Shown: in pieces, positions 18,183 to 26,996 of the stretch
Layout: every line of letters starts with the position of its first letter
Numbering within the stretch: the stretch's first letter is position 1
Source: a bacterium
GTDB taxonomy: Bacteria; Margulisbacteria; Marinamargulisbacteria; JAHFDA01
Direction: 5' to 3'
NCBI GenBank assembly: GCA_023249225.1
Contig: JAHFDA010000013.1
Span: forward strand, 1 to 58,033
Length of the DNA: 58,033 bases
The notes under the pieces: model-generated
Seen by the model: the letters and a program-made list of their open reading frames with translations, nothing else
Told to the model about the DNA's origin: nothing
Databases searched by the model: none
Program-made: the position numbers and the translations under genes

Positions 18183-18237
18183 ATTATAAATATTTTGTAT
18201 TAGTAATGCAATATACTATGTATTACCAATACAAAAT
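18183..18237 (-). promoter_or_regulatory. Promoter with 16-bp inverted repeat, leaderless start for DUF4143 ATPase
   Basis: On the minus strand: TTGCAT, a 17-base spacer, TATAAT (18188-18183), then six bases and the ATG at 18176. Initiation would fall at the start codon, giving a leaderless message. Inverted arms ATTTTGTATTAGTAAT (18192-18207) and ATTACCAATACAAAAT (18222-18237), with one mismatch, overlap the spacer and the -35 region and look like an operator. Confidence 0.6.
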
Positions 18238-18414
18238 ACTGGCTTTGGCCGCATAAACCGATATTAAAAAACCTTCACCTCGTCAACCATTGTTTTAAAA
18301 CCCCAATTTGCGGGAAATTAAGTATCCAGTTCTCAAGCTGTCACTCTCGTTGTTTGGTCGTCTTGTGGTTTTATCGGTTGCTTGGGACGGCGTTTTCAAA
18401 AAAGGGGTAATCGA

Positions 18415-19737
18415 ATGAAAAAAACAACGATTTCTGTATTGCTCGGGGCCTTGGCCTTGTTTGGCACCTGGGGTTGCGGAATGGCGCCTCAAAGCACGGC
18501 CACCGACGAGCAGGCGATTGATGCGCAGTCCCTCAATGTGGAAAGCGTGGTGGGGGTTGCCAGTGTAGATTTCGAAGACGATGGCGCGGACGACGAAGAT
18601 CTTGAGCCGGGACTTGCGACCATGGGCACGGTTGCAGTCAGCGCAAGCGACCGCGCATACAGCGCCATAAGTGAACTCTGCGCGTTTACCCCTAAAATCA
18701 GATCTGGACGCTGGGCCATTGCGTCCGATGAAAAATACATTTACGTTGCCAATGGTATTAATGGGTTGGAAATATGGGAAAAGGCCAAAGAAAATGGAAA
18801 ATTGACGGTTGCTTTCAAGTCCACGTACAAATTTGATAAATACACCATCTGTCGGGGCCTTTTGCTGACCAAAAAGGTGCTTTATATGAGCGACCGGAAT
18901 CGCATTCATATCTTGAAAGTCTCCGACGGAACAGTGCAAAGAATCAGCACCGTTTACTTTAAAAAAGGTTTCGCCTACAAACTGGCTCTGAAAGACAATG
19001 TCTTGTTTGTGGCCGCTACCGGTGGCGGCGTGGTGGCCATCGACGTGTCGGATTTATACCAACCCAAAGTGATTTCAACCGTGTTGGCCGGACCGGCGCG
19101 GGAAATCAATGTGGTCAACGATCTTGCGTATGCTGCCGATTTGGGCCAGGGACTGGTAATTTTGAATGTGGCCGACCCCAAGGCCATGAAAAAGGTCGGA
19201 CAGTTCAAGCTTGCAAAAAACTTTGCAGTGGGCGTACACGTTGAAAAAAATATCGCCTACGTGGCCGATCGCTGGAACGGATTGCTGGCCGTAGACATAT
19301 CCAGTCCGGCGCATCCGACGCTGTTAGCGCAATTTCCGGAAGCCAAGGGTTACGATATTGTTTTATCGCGGGAGATGTTGCTATATACGGCCGCCTACAA
19401 TGGCATGTACGTTGTTAACGTCAGCAACCCTGTTGCACCCGTCCTTGTTGAAAAAATTAGTCGGCCTGGACGTGGCCTCTTTATGGATACAGCCGAAAAA
19501 ACCCTTTACCTGGCTGGACCGCAGGCCGTGGTAATGGCCCTGGCGCCGCAACGTCCTGCACAGCCGGAAAAACCGATCACGGAACCTAAAGAGGCTGCGG
19601 ATAAAGATAAAAAAGTTCCAGAAGTTTCCATGCCCGACAAGCCCACCAAAAACGAGCTGCCTTCAGCCTCCCCGGAAACTCCGGAAAAATCTGGCAGCGA
19701 TAAGGCTCAAAAGACACCAGCGGCAGGCCATAAGTAA
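18415..19737 (+). CDS. LVIVD-repeat lipoprotein (beta-propeller)
   Basis: A 440-residue secreted lipoprotein. MKKTTISVLLGALALFGTWG precedes the lipobox cysteine. The ATG at 18415 has AAGGGG upstream and fits the signal peptide; the longer frame from 18382 does not. From about residue 95 to 370 there are repeated units of the LVIVD type (VVAIDVSDLYQPKVISTV, LVILNVADPKAMKKVG, LLAVDISSPAHPTLLAQF, MYVVNVSNPVAPVLVEKI), which should fold as a propeller. The last 60 residues are Pro/Lys/Glu-rich and probably disordered. Likely anchored in the outer or inner membrane facing the periplasm; binding partner unknown. Confidence 0.85.
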   Translation: MKKTTISVLLGALALFGTWGCGMAPQSTATDEQAIDAQSLNVESVVGVASVDFEDDGADDEDLEPGLATMGTVAVSASDRAYSAISELCAFTPKIRSGRWAIASDEKYIYVANGINGLEIWEKAKENGKLTVAFKSTYKFDKYTICRGLLLTKKVLYMSDRNRIHILKVSDGTVQRISTVYFKKGFAYKLALKDNVLFVAATGGGVVAIDVSDLYQPKVISTVLAGPAREINVVNDLAYAADLGQGLVILNVADPKAMKKVGQFKLAKNFAVGVHVEKNIAYVADRWNGLLAVDISSPAHPTLLAQFPEAKGYDIVLSREMLLYTAAYNGMYVVNVSNPVAPVLVEKISRPGRGLFMDTAEKTLYLAGPQAVVMALAPQRPAQPEKPITEPKEAADKDKKVPEVSMPDKPTKNELPSASPETPEKSGSDKAQKTPAAGHK

Positions 19738-19746
19738 GCTGAATCT

Positions 19747-19885
19747 TTAGCTCCGGGACTGGCCTGAATCAGGTCGAGCAGTTCAAATACTGGGTAATAC
19801 AAGACTTGATAACCCGCGTGAATAGCACAAAGGCCCACGGCTTGGGCCATATGAGATTTACCGGTGCCAGGCGGGCCGATAGAGA
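19747..19885 (-). pseudogene. IstB (IS21-type helper ATPase) fragment
   Basis: Reading leftward from the 3' end of tRNA-Ser gives ISIGPPGTGKSHMAQAVGLC and then IHAGYQVLYYPVFELLDLIQ, matching the Walker A region and following helix of IstB, the ATPase partner of IS21 transposases. Only about 45 codons remain, without start or end. It is a relic of an insertion sequence beside the tRNA. Confidence 0.75.
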
Positions 19886-19973
19886 TGGCGGAGAGAGGGG
19901 GAGTCGAACCCCCGAAGCCTTGCGGCTTACCTGATTTCGAGTCAGGCGCGATAGACCACTCTGCCATCTCTCC
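19886..19973 (-). tRNA. tRNA-Ser (CGA)
   Basis: The minus strand reads GGAGAGATGGCAGAGTGG with a matching 3' acceptor TCTCTCC, discriminator G and encoded CCA (19886-19888). The anticodon stem-loop CCTGA-CTCGAAA-TCAGG gives anticodon CGA, reading UCG. A long variable arm (AAGCCGCAAGGCTT) is typical of serine tRNAs. An IstB relic abuts its 3' end. In the bases upstream of the tRNA (19987-20112) a short frame ending EWLAVEPGSTVDWLKL can be read; I cannot assign it. Confidence 0.95.
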
Positions 19974-20129
19974 GGTGGAGAGTTTATCAAGCAGAGAGCT
20001 TTGCCACAAAATCTTTCGCTTCTTTTGAAAGTTTTAACCAATCTACCGTGGAGCCAGGCTCAACCGCCAGCCATTCCTTCATGATGCGGCCGTGGCCTCC
20101 ACGCGTTCCCTGGGGGGTTACCTAAATCA

Positions 20130-21020
20130 CTAAGTATTTTTTTTGATTTCGTGAAATTTTCTAAAATCCAGTCGCCGGGTGCCATCGGATGAAATGGTCA
20201 GGACATCCTCAAAATCGGCATCCGGAATGATTTCGCTGGGCGTATAAGCATGCTGCGTATGCACCGTCTGTAGCAAGGTCTTGTCCATACCCGTTAGCGT
20301 CACCACCAAATTGTCGTTTTCTTTTTTCATTTGGTCGAGCGTACGATTGAACAACGGGCTATCTGCATCAATCGGGTGCATCACGGTCCATGTAAGCGCA
20401 AACATGGGGTTGTGGCTGCGCATCAGCTTTAAGTCATGCAGCCGACGCATACTGCGGCCTTCGGAGTCTACTTCTAGCTTGAGTAACGTGACCCGTACAC
20501 TGGCCTCCACAATCATGTTGTTGGCGCGTTCATTGGCAATCCGCAAGACAAGATGCGGCACGCCATTGTGAGCATGAATGACGGCATTCTGGCTGAACAA
20601 CACTCGGGCCGTGGGACGTGAGAACTTGGCAAAACAAATCCCTGTCATCACTGCCAAAAGCAGCAAACCGGTAAACGATTCGATCACCACCAAACCATTG
20701 GCGATCAGTCCATTGGGATGCATAAAACCATAGCCGATGGTGTACAAAGTCTGCACACTAAAAAAATATGCATCCACAAAATTTCCAGGGCGGGCGTTTT
20801 CGATGCAATCGCCACAAAGTAAAAAACCCGAAGCAAAGACCAGATGTACCAGCGTATGCATAAGGGCCAAAAGTGCAATGACTGTGGCCCACGGGCTGAC
20901 CATTAAAAAGTGATACAGATCCTGCCACCAAAAACCATGTTGTCCAACGCGTTCAACAGAAATCAGGCCTTTTTGCGAAACCACGCGCGCTTCAGAAGCA
21001 GGGGTTTGGACTTGAGACAT
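20130..21020 (-). CDS. Inward-rectifier-type potassium channel (KirBac-like)
   Basis: A 296-residue inner-membrane channel subunit expected to form tetramers. Two membrane helices (about 44-66 and 106-130) flank the pore loop with selectivity filter TIGYG at 94-98. The cytoplasmic C-terminal half has the Kir immunoglobulin-like beta domain ([37 protein letters not shown]). Length agrees with bacterial Kir channels. No regulator or partner is nearby; it stands alone between the two tRNA-Ser genes. Confidence 0.93.
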   Translation of the reverse strand: MSQVQTPASEARVVSQKGLISVERVGQHGFWWQDLYHFLMVSPWATVIALLALMHTLVHLVFASGFLLCGDCIENARPGNFVDAYFFSVQTLYTIGYGFMHPNGLIANGLVVIESFTGLLLLAVMTGICFAKFSRPTARVLFSQNAVIHAHNGVPHLVLRIANERANNMIVEASVRVTLLKLEVDSEGRSMRRLHDLKLMRSHNPMFALTWTVMHPIDADSPLFNRTLDQMKKENDNLVVTLTGMDKTLLQTVHTQHAYTPSEIIPDADFEDVLTISSDGTRRLDFRKFHEIKKNT

Positions 21021-21122
21021 TTTAAAAGTGTAACAAGCCCTCCGCGGTTCTCAAAGAAACCCCGGGCATAAGTCCGGGTTATATATAATGGAGGCCTACC
21101 TGATATTAGCCAGCACAACCTA

Positions 21123-21212
21123 GGAGAGGTGTCCGAGTGGTTGAAGGAACACGCCTGGAAAGCGTGTATACAGGAAACTGTATCGAGGGTTCGAACCCCT
21201 CCCTCTCCGCCA
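21123..21212 (+). tRNA. tRNA-Ser (GGA)
   Basis: The acceptor GGAGAGG pairs with CCTCTCC, followed by G and encoded CCA. The anticodon stem-loop CACGC-CTGGAAA-GCGTG gives anticodon GGA. The long variable arm ATACAGGAAACTGTAT is the serine hallmark. A TATAAT at 21084-21089 may be its -10 box, although no good -35 is visible. The remaining 120 bases to the next gene hold nothing I can assign apart from its ribosome site GGAGGTG. Confidence 0.96.
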
Positions 21213-21333
21213 GTGTGTAAATTTTGCAAACATTCAAAAATCTTGCTGTTTTAAAAGTTTAAAACCCTCTCAAGATGGGAATAATACAAGCGTGGGCCAG
21301 TTATAGGTTGTAAGCAGAATACGGAGGTGTCTC

Positions 21334-22962
21334 ATGCTTACTATTAAACGCAGCACAGCTGCAACTTTTGGCCTCGCATGTATTCTGATCTTTTCCGGGT
21401 GCGGATATATGGCCGATGTGAGCAACGCTCCAGTGGCCGATTCGTCCGCCAGTGGCGCATCTACTCTTCAAGCACTCGACATTAGCAATGATCCCGAACT
21501 TATGGATTACAACCCCCAGGGCGGCCAACTCACGGCCCAGCACAACGCCAAATGGGTCCATCACAGAATGGAACAAATTGAACGGGCCAGTATCCGTTAC
21601 CAAAATGTGGATGATGCCTTGTTAACCATCTATCAGAATCTTCAAAAAAATCTAATCGAGTTGTTGACTGCCAATCATCCGCATAAAAAGATTCATCAGG
21701 ATGAACAAGCCTTACGCGAATCGATTCGCATCGTGCATCAGGAACTTGATACCGTCAAACAGCTACTTAAGCATAAAAAAGACCTGACGGGCCATGGTGT
21801 CGACGCAGTCCATGCCCGGATTCTTAAAAATGTCATCAAGGACGGTAAGCTGCACCCCCTGGCAGACCGCATCCTGTTAGGAATGTTTAACCATGCCCCT
21901 GCGGCCATCGCTGGCGATGACATGTCTGTGTTGGCGGGAAGCATGGTAACCCTGCATGGCAGCGCTATCGACGCCGATGGTGATGCGTTAAGTTATGCCT
22001 GGTCAGCCCCAGCGGGAATGACCCTGGTAAACGCCAGCGCCGCCAATGCCAGTTTTGTGGCACCCGCAACGGCTGGTATGTATATGTTTACACTCACCGT
22101 TTCTGACGGATTCGTAAGCGCGCAAGACACGGTTATGGTCACAGTCATTGTTCCCAATACGGCACCCGTGGCCGATGCTGGAATCAACCAAACCGTAATG
22201 GCTGGAAGCATGGTGACCCTGCATGGTAGTGGCTCTGATGCAAATGGAGACACACTCTCCTATATGTGGACAGCCCCCAGCGGTATCGTACTTTCCAACG
22301 CCAATGTTGCAAACCCAAGTTTCACTGCCCCAATGGCAGCTGGAGATTATGTGTTGACCCTGCTGGTATCAGACGGCAAGGATGTCAGCGTGGCCGACAG
22401 CGTCATGATTACAGTATTTGTCCCCAATACGGCACCGGTCTCTGAAGCTGGAACAAACCAAACTGTAGGAACGGGTAGCAAAGTAACACTGCATGGCAGC
22501 GGTTCCGATGCGGATGGCGATGCGCTGTCATATATGTGGACAGCCCCAAGCGGCATTATGCTTTCAAGCTCAACGGTGGCAGAACCCACGTTTACAGCTC
22601 CCTCGGCAGCTGGTACCTATGTATTTAATCTGCTGGTCTCGGACGGCAAGGATGTCAGCATGGCCGACAGCGTTACCGTTACCGTCATCAACCTCAATAA
22701 AGCTCCTGTGGTCAATGCCGGCGATGACACGGGTGCCATGCCTGGACGCTTTATCTATCTTGAAGGCAATGCGTATGACCCGGATGGCGACCCGATCACG
22801 GTGCAGTGGACCGCGTTAAATGGCAACATAGAAATCTTTGACGCAGATTCGCTGAATGCGTACTTTATTTCGCCTTCTTCGTCTGGAACTTACCGCATCG
22901 TGCTGACCGTAAGCGACGGAAAGCTTACCACAAGCGATTACATTAACTTACAGGTTTATTGA
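21334..22962 (+). CDS. Lipoprotein with four PKD/REJ-type repeats
   Basis: A 542-residue surface or periplasmic lipoprotein. The signal ends in a lipobox (LIFSGC, about residues 19-24). Residues 70-170 are charged, helical and likely coiled. Then come four repeats of about 90 residues (about 187-275, 276-365, 366-455, 456-542) with the PKD pattern TAPVADAGINQTV, LHGSGSDADGDALSYMW and FTLTVSDG. Such domains act as spacers or bind polymers and other proteins outside the cell. Start supported by GGAGGTG upstream. A strong terminator follows. Confidence 0.85.
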   Translation: MLTIKRSTAATFGLACILIFSGCGYMADVSNAPVADSSASGASTLQALDISNDPELMDYNPQGGQLTAQHNAKWVHHRMEQIERASIRYQNVDDALLTIYQNLQKNLIELLTANHPHKKIHQDEQALRESIRIVHQELDTVKQLLKHKKDLTGHGVDAVHARILKNVIKDGKLHPLADRILLGMFNHAPAAIAGDDMSVLAGSMVTLHGSAIDADGDALSYAWSAPAGMTLVNASAANASFVAPATAGMYMFTLTVSDGFVSAQDTVMVTVIVPNTAPVADAGINQTVMAGSMVTLHGSGSDANGDTLSYMWTAPSGIVLSNANVANPSFTAPMAAGDYVLTLLVSDGKDVSVADSVMITVFVPNTAPVSEAGTNQTVGTGSKVTLHGSGSDADGDALSYMWTAPSGIMLSSSTVAEPTFTAPSAAGTYVFNLLVSDGKDVSMADSVTVTVINLNKAPVVNAGDDTGAMPGRFIYLEGNAYDPDGDPITVQWTALNGNIEIFDADSLNAYFISPSSSGTYRIVLTVSDGKLTTSDYINLQVY

Positions 22963-22978
22963 TAGGTTTTCTGGCCCT

Positions 22979-23029
22979 AGCCCCTCTGGCCTCCCACAAG
23001 GCCTAACAAACAGAGGGGCTTATTTTTTT
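22979..23029 (+). terminator. Intrinsic terminator
   Basis: AGCCCCTCTG (22979-22988) pairs perfectly with CAGAGGGGCT (23011-23020), followed by TATTTTTTTC. It ends the PKD lipoprotein gene and, being palindromic, may also serve the convergent methyltransferase gene. Confidence 0.9.
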
Positions 23030-24477
23030 CACCTTGTAAAACCAAATAGCATACCGTGCGCGTGATACAGGGGATCTTCGCCCCGGTTGATGGGTCGCAT
23101 GGGTTTGTAATCGGTACGTGAAAATCCAGCGCCTTTAAAAGCCTTAAGCCAATCAGATTCTTTTAGCATGCCTTGTCCCGAAAGCGTATGTACCAGGCCA
23201 TAAGGCGGGTTGGTAGATCGTTCGTAGCGTCCCTGGCGCGCGATCACCTGCCAGGGCAGTTGATACACTTCGGCAAACACGTTGCCATGGCCCATGCCCA
23301 AATGCCTGCAATGAGCCTCAAACAAGGTATCGGGACGCATGCCAAAGGTTTCGCCGGTGACTTCGTGCGCTATAAAATTGGTAAAGTAAATTCCATCGGC
23401 TGGATCTAAGCCCCGCGCGCGCAAATCTTTTGCAATTTGATCCGGATCCTTGATGTTGCCACGAAACACCTGCGCCCCCGGAACTCTCTGAGACGTAATC
23501 TGCAAGGGCACGGTCTCAAAATCGACACCCACCGGCTGCAGTGTTTTGCCCTGGGCCTCCCGCACCTTGAGTGCCCAGGCTAAAAACGCCCCATCGCCAC
23601 AACCAATGTCGACGATAAACTTTGCTTGTGTAGCAGCAATAACCGCTTCTGCCAGCGCAAAGATCGGCCCATGCGTGTTGCCAGAACCGGTCACGTTATG
23701 TCCGCGATCACAGTGCACATTGCCTTGCCCACGCAACAAGAGTTCGAGTATTTTAAAATGCTGCAGGTAGGACCAGGGCACACCCAGGGCATGCCGCGCC
23801 TGCCAACGGGCCTGTCCGTATTCTGTGAGGCGCACTTTAACGCCATCGGCAGAAGTTTCTGCCATGCCCACATCTTTTAAGACACCAAACCAGGCTGCCA
23901 GATTGGCCACCGCAATACTACTGGATTCAGTTAAATTGACTTGCTCACCCTGGGCCAATCTTTCCCCCAGTGGAATTTGTGCCAGTGCCACCCAAAAAGG
24001 CATCACGTAAGATTCAAGAATGATCTCCTGCAATAGGGCTGAAGCTGTGGAGCGCAGCAGGCGCGCAACAGACTCAAGTGGAAATATAGGCTGGCAGAGT
24101 ACTTTTTCGGCACGCGTGTTATTTCCAAGAAAATACAAGGTGCCATAAGGCGGATCCCAAGCCATGCGTTCAGAATCGGCTAAGAGTTCTGCACCACGAT
24201 GATTAAGTTCAAAGGCAAGTTCGGCTTCGGTCACAAAGTGTCCCAGATCGATACTGGCAAGGTAGTCATAGATGCCATGCATTTTGACCGTATTCAACTG
24301 GTGCTGTGCTACCGAGACCGGCCCGTCGAGCAGGTTATACGCCAATCCAAGGCAGTCAAAAACACGTACAAGCGGTACGAGTGACCAGCCATTGAGCGTA
24401 CGCACCGTACCTTTTAAAGCCGCCAGTGAATCAACATTGACTGCTACCTGTTTTAGGGAAACCCTGGTTAAACCCAC
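23029..24477 (-). CDS. Two-domain SAM-dependent methyltransferase
   Basis: A 482-residue protein. The C-terminal half has a class I methyltransferase fold with motif I FIVDIGCGDGAFL (about residue 290) and the acidic motif II region PVGVDFETVPL. A following GIYFTNFIAHEV fits the substrate-side strand. The N-terminal 270 residues are mostly helical with a winged-helix-like section (MAETSADGVKVRLTEYGQAR), as in O-methyltransferases with an N-terminal dimerisation domain. Substrate unknown. The GTG start at 24477 lies inside an inverted repeat, so the true start could be further in. Confidence 0.75.
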   Translation of the reverse strand: MGLTRVSLKQVAVNVDSLAALKGTVRTLNGWSLVPLVRVFDCLGLAYNLLDGPVSVAQHQLNTVKMHGIYDYLASIDLGHFVTEAELAFELNHRGAELLADSERMAWDPPYGTLYFLGNNTRAEKVLCQPIFPLESVARLLRSTASALLQEIILESYVMPFWVALAQIPLGERLAQGEQVNLTESSSIAVANLAAWFGVLKDVGMAETSADGVKVRLTEYGQARWQARHALGVPWSYLQHFKILELLLRGQGNVHCDRGHNVTGSGNTHGPIFALAEAVIAATQAKFIVDIGCGDGAFLAWALKVREAQGKTLQPVGVDFETVPLQITSQRVPGAQVFRGNIKDPDQIAKDLRARGLDPADGIYFTNFIAHEVTGETFGMRPDTLFEAHCRHLGMGHGNVFAEVYQLPWQVIARQGRYERSTNPPYGLVHTLSGQGMLKESDWLKAFKGAGFSRTDYKPMRPINRGEDPLYHAHGMLFGFTR

Positions 24478-24498
24478 ATTTATTATCGAAAAATGTGG
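24474..24498. promoter_or_regulatory. Inverted repeat over the methyltransferase start
   Basis: CCACATTT (24474-24481) and AAATGTGG (24491-24498) form a perfect 8-bp inverted repeat separated by nine bases. It overlaps the proposed GTG start, suggesting an operator or a start-blocking hairpin. Confidence 0.4.
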
Positions 24499-24528
24499 AA
24501 GTTAATACATTTAAATGTTTAGATGATG

Positions 24529-24732
24529 CTACGCCTTGGCCAATTCAGAAAGATCTTCGTTTGCAAAGGCAATGCCAAAGTTTTTTTGCAGTTGCTCCAT
24601 GCGTTGCCGGGCCTCGTTAAGGGTCTTATGACGCGTGATTCCGCGCTGATGATTGTCGCCTTCATCAACCCAAACATAATACCCATCATATTCACTGTAG
24701 TATCTTAAGCACGCTGTTTTTGAGGAGTGCAT
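24529..24732 (-). CDS. Small hypothetical protein
   Basis: A 67-residue acidic-aromatic protein (YYSEYDGYYVWVDEGDNHQR, then a charged helix LNEARQRMEQLQKNFG). The composition looks protein-like and the frame ends cleanly, but I see no family and no clear ribosome site. It may be real; it stands alone between the methyltransferase and metF. Confidence 0.4.
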   Translation of the reverse strand: MHSSKTACLRYYSEYDGYYVWVDEGDNHQRGITRHKTLNEARQRMEQLQKNFGIAFANEDLSELAKA

Positions 24733-24787
24733 GCATGCATTTTTCCCGGCCCAAATAACACCCTAAACTTTTGAATAAATAGACCTT

Positions 24788-25654
24788 CTATGAAAGTTGT
24801 TTAACGATTTTTTCTGCCGCCTGCGCTTTATTCAGCACATAAAAATGGATTCCAGGAACTTTCTGCGCGAGCAATTCGCGGGCTTGCCGAACAGTCCAGG
24901 CCACCCCGCATTCAAGTACCGCCATTGGGTCGTCACCACAAGCGTCCAGCTGCTGCATCAAATCTTTGGGAATAGTGGCTCCGCACATGGATGTGATGCG
25001 CTTGATCTGGTGTAAATTCACCACCGGCATTAAGCCCGGAATAATCGGCACACGAATACCTGCCGCCGCACACTCCAGGCAAAAACGTGAATAATTTTGG
25101 TTATCATAAAAAAGCTGGGTGATGACGGCATCCGCGCCAGCGTCCACCTTTTGTTTAAGATATTGTATGTCGCTACGCATATCAGGCGCTTCGAGATGTT
25201 TTTCGGGATAGCCTGCCACCGCCATGCTGATCTGCGGGTAATGCTGCTTGATAAATGCCACCAGTTCGCTGGCATGTTTAAAATCTCCCAGGACATCCCG
25301 GCCTTGTGCAGCAGCATCTGGGGGAATATCGCCCCGCAAGGCCACCACATGCCGAACACCATGCGCCAGCAAAGTTTCGGCATACTGCCTGATTGACTGA
25401 CGGGTGGCGCTGATACAGGTCAGGTGTGAGGCCACGGGTATCTGGTATTTTTTTTTAAAGCCTGTCACCAGTAACTGGGTGGTCTGCTGGGTGCTTCCCA
25501 TGGCGCCATAAGTCACCGTCACCAAAGCCGGTTTAAGGGTCACCAGCTCATCCATGGTTTTTTGTAAGCTGGCCACCCCGTCTGCGGTTTTGGGCGGAGA
25601 GACCTCAAAAGAAATGGCGGGCCGGGATTGATAGATTTCAGTAAAAGTCATCAC
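24788..25654 (-). CDS. metF: 5,10-methylenetetrahydrofolate reductase
   Basis: A 288-residue flavoenzyme reducing methylene-THF to methyl-THF for methionine synthesis. Diagnostic segments are SFEVSPPKTADGVASL near the N-terminus (with the conserved glutamate), LTCISATRQSIRQYAE, VVALRGDIP, and the TQLFYDNQNYSRF strand. Length and order are standard. It starts 7 bases after the preceding beta-propeller gene and is the last gene of the long train that begins with the motor genes. Confidence 0.95.
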   Translation of the reverse strand: MMTFTEIYQSRPAISFEVSPPKTADGVASLQKTMDELVTLKPALVTVTYGAMGSTQQTTQLLVTGFKKKYQIPVASHLTCISATRQSIRQYAETLLAHGVRHVVALRGDIPPDAAAQGRDVLGDFKHASELVAFIKQHYPQISMAVAGYPEKHLEAPDMRSDIQYLKQKVDAGADAVITQLFYDNQNYSRFCLECAAAGIRVPIIPGLMPVVNLHQIKRITSMCGATIPKDLMQQLDACGDDPMAVLECGVAWTVRQARELLAQKVPGIHFYVLNKAQAAEKIVKQLS

Positions 25655-25661
25655 TGTTGTG

Positions 25662-26996
25662 TCATAAAGGGGGCGAGTCGGCTGCTTCTGGCGACGGAGG
25701 GGTGGATGATTTCAACCGTTTGATACGCTCCGAAAGCGGCACTGCGTCCGGTTTTGCAGGTGGCGCAGGTAACTCGGTCTCGGTCAGCCTCTGCAAGGGT
25801 GAAACTGCTGGTTTAACATCGCCCGCGCCCTGGTTCTGGATGTGATGAAGCTCCTTATATTTTTTATAGCGCCAAATAAGCAAGGCAGCCAGCACCGCCA
25901 CTAAGCCTACATACAGAACCATGATCATTTTTGAAACCGGTCGCCTGATGCTCACCTCGACTGGCAAACGTTGGATATCAGCGCCACTTTCGCTGGGTAC
26001 GTAAAGCAGCAAAGCGCCTGGCCGATAAGCCAGCAATTCGCCTCTGGGCGCATCCGCCACCGGTTCAAGTTTTTTTTTGGGTTGTTTTAGGTACAAGTTT
26101 TGATCACGCGAAATCAACAAGTCAGAGCCCTGCGAAAGCACTGCAAAACGTGTGGCCGCAATCCAGCGTTGCCAGTGCTCATCATGAAACGAAAACGAAA
26201 ATACCTGGCGGCCGGTGCCCAGCCACAGGGTGCCCTGACCTGGGTCGGTCAGCGCTTGAAATCCGCCCCCAAGCAAATGCGACCCGGAATAATCCGAAGG
26301 CTCAAGCCTGATTTGCAGGGCCCGGACAGACTGCGTGGCCTTGTCAAAATACCAGCCACTCCCATAAGGCCAGGTAGGCGCATTAAACAGCAAATAAAAC
26401 AACTGTGCCTTGTGCGGAACTTCAAAAATCTGCGGGATATACCCGTGTTCCTCAAACAACAAGGTTTCGTTGGGTGACCCCGCCAGCGCATACATGTAAA
26501 CCTGGCTCTCCTGAACGGCGCTGGCCAGATCAGCGACTTTATAAGCTATGGCATAGACGCTTTGACCATCGCCAGAAAAACTGACATTGATCAGACGCCT
26601 CGGAGGCGTGGGCAGTGTCTTGAGTACTCCCCCGGCCACATCATAGATCGCAATTTGCTTTTGGGTAGACAAGATACTGTCGCTGTCTGATTGAAGATAT
26701 GCGATCTTCTGTCCATCCGGACTCCATACCGGCGCCATGGCATGCCCCTTGCTGTCCCCAATGCGAACATCTTGAGTGGAATTTAAGCCCCGTAGATACA
26801 ACGCAAATACGCCATTTGAAGCATCCCAGTTGATATAGGCCACCCGTCGGTAGCCTGGATCCATCTGGATCCAGTTGAAGGGCACCACATGTTCAATATC
26901 CTGACGCAGCGAAATCAATACCCCGGCGTGCGCCACCACGCAGTGCCAGGTTAAGCAAACAACGGCAGTATAAAGTCTAAGACGGCCGACTCGCAT
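25662..26996 (-). CDS. Membrane-anchored PD40/TolB-like beta-propeller protein
   Basis: A 444-residue envelope protein. I start at the ATG at 26996, which opens a signal sequence (MRVGRLRLYTAVVCLTWHCV); the longer frame only overlaps tyrA. Propeller repeats of the PD40 type follow (MAPVWSPDGQKIAYLQSDSD, INVSFSGDGQSVYAIAYK). Near the C-terminus a membrane helix (MIMVLYVGLVAVLAALLIW) is followed by a basic and Pro-rich cytoplasmic tail. Function unknown. Being between tyrA and metF in one gene train, it is probably co-expressed with the motor and aromatic genes. Confidence 0.7.
   Translation of the reverse strand: MRVGRLRLYTAVVCLTWHCVVAHAGVLISLRQDIEHVVPFNWIQMDPGYRRVAYINWDASNGVFALYLRGLNSTQDVRIGDSKGHAMAPVWSPDGQKIAYLQSDSDSILSTQKQIAIYDVAGGVLKTLPTPPRRLINVSFSGDGQSVYAIAYKVADLASAVQESQVYMYALAGSPNETLLFEEHGYIPQIFEVPHKAQLFYLLFNAPTWPYGSGWYFDKATQSVRALQIRLEPSDYSGSHLLGGGFQALTDPGQGTLWLGTGRQVFSFSFHDEHWQRWIAATRFAVLSQGSDLLISRDQNLYLKQPKKKLEPVADAPRGELLAYRPGALLLYVPSESGADIQRLPVEVSIRRPVSKMIMVLYVGLVAVLAALLIWRYKKYKELHHIQNQGAGDVKPAVSPLQRLTETELPAPPAKPDAVPLSERIKRLKSSTPPSPEAADSPPL

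Noticed and set aside
19707-20009. 100-codon frame containing a GPPGTGKS motif
   Set aside because: It runs through a tRNA-Ser gene and into antisense of the LVIVD gene; only the middle is a true IstB relic.
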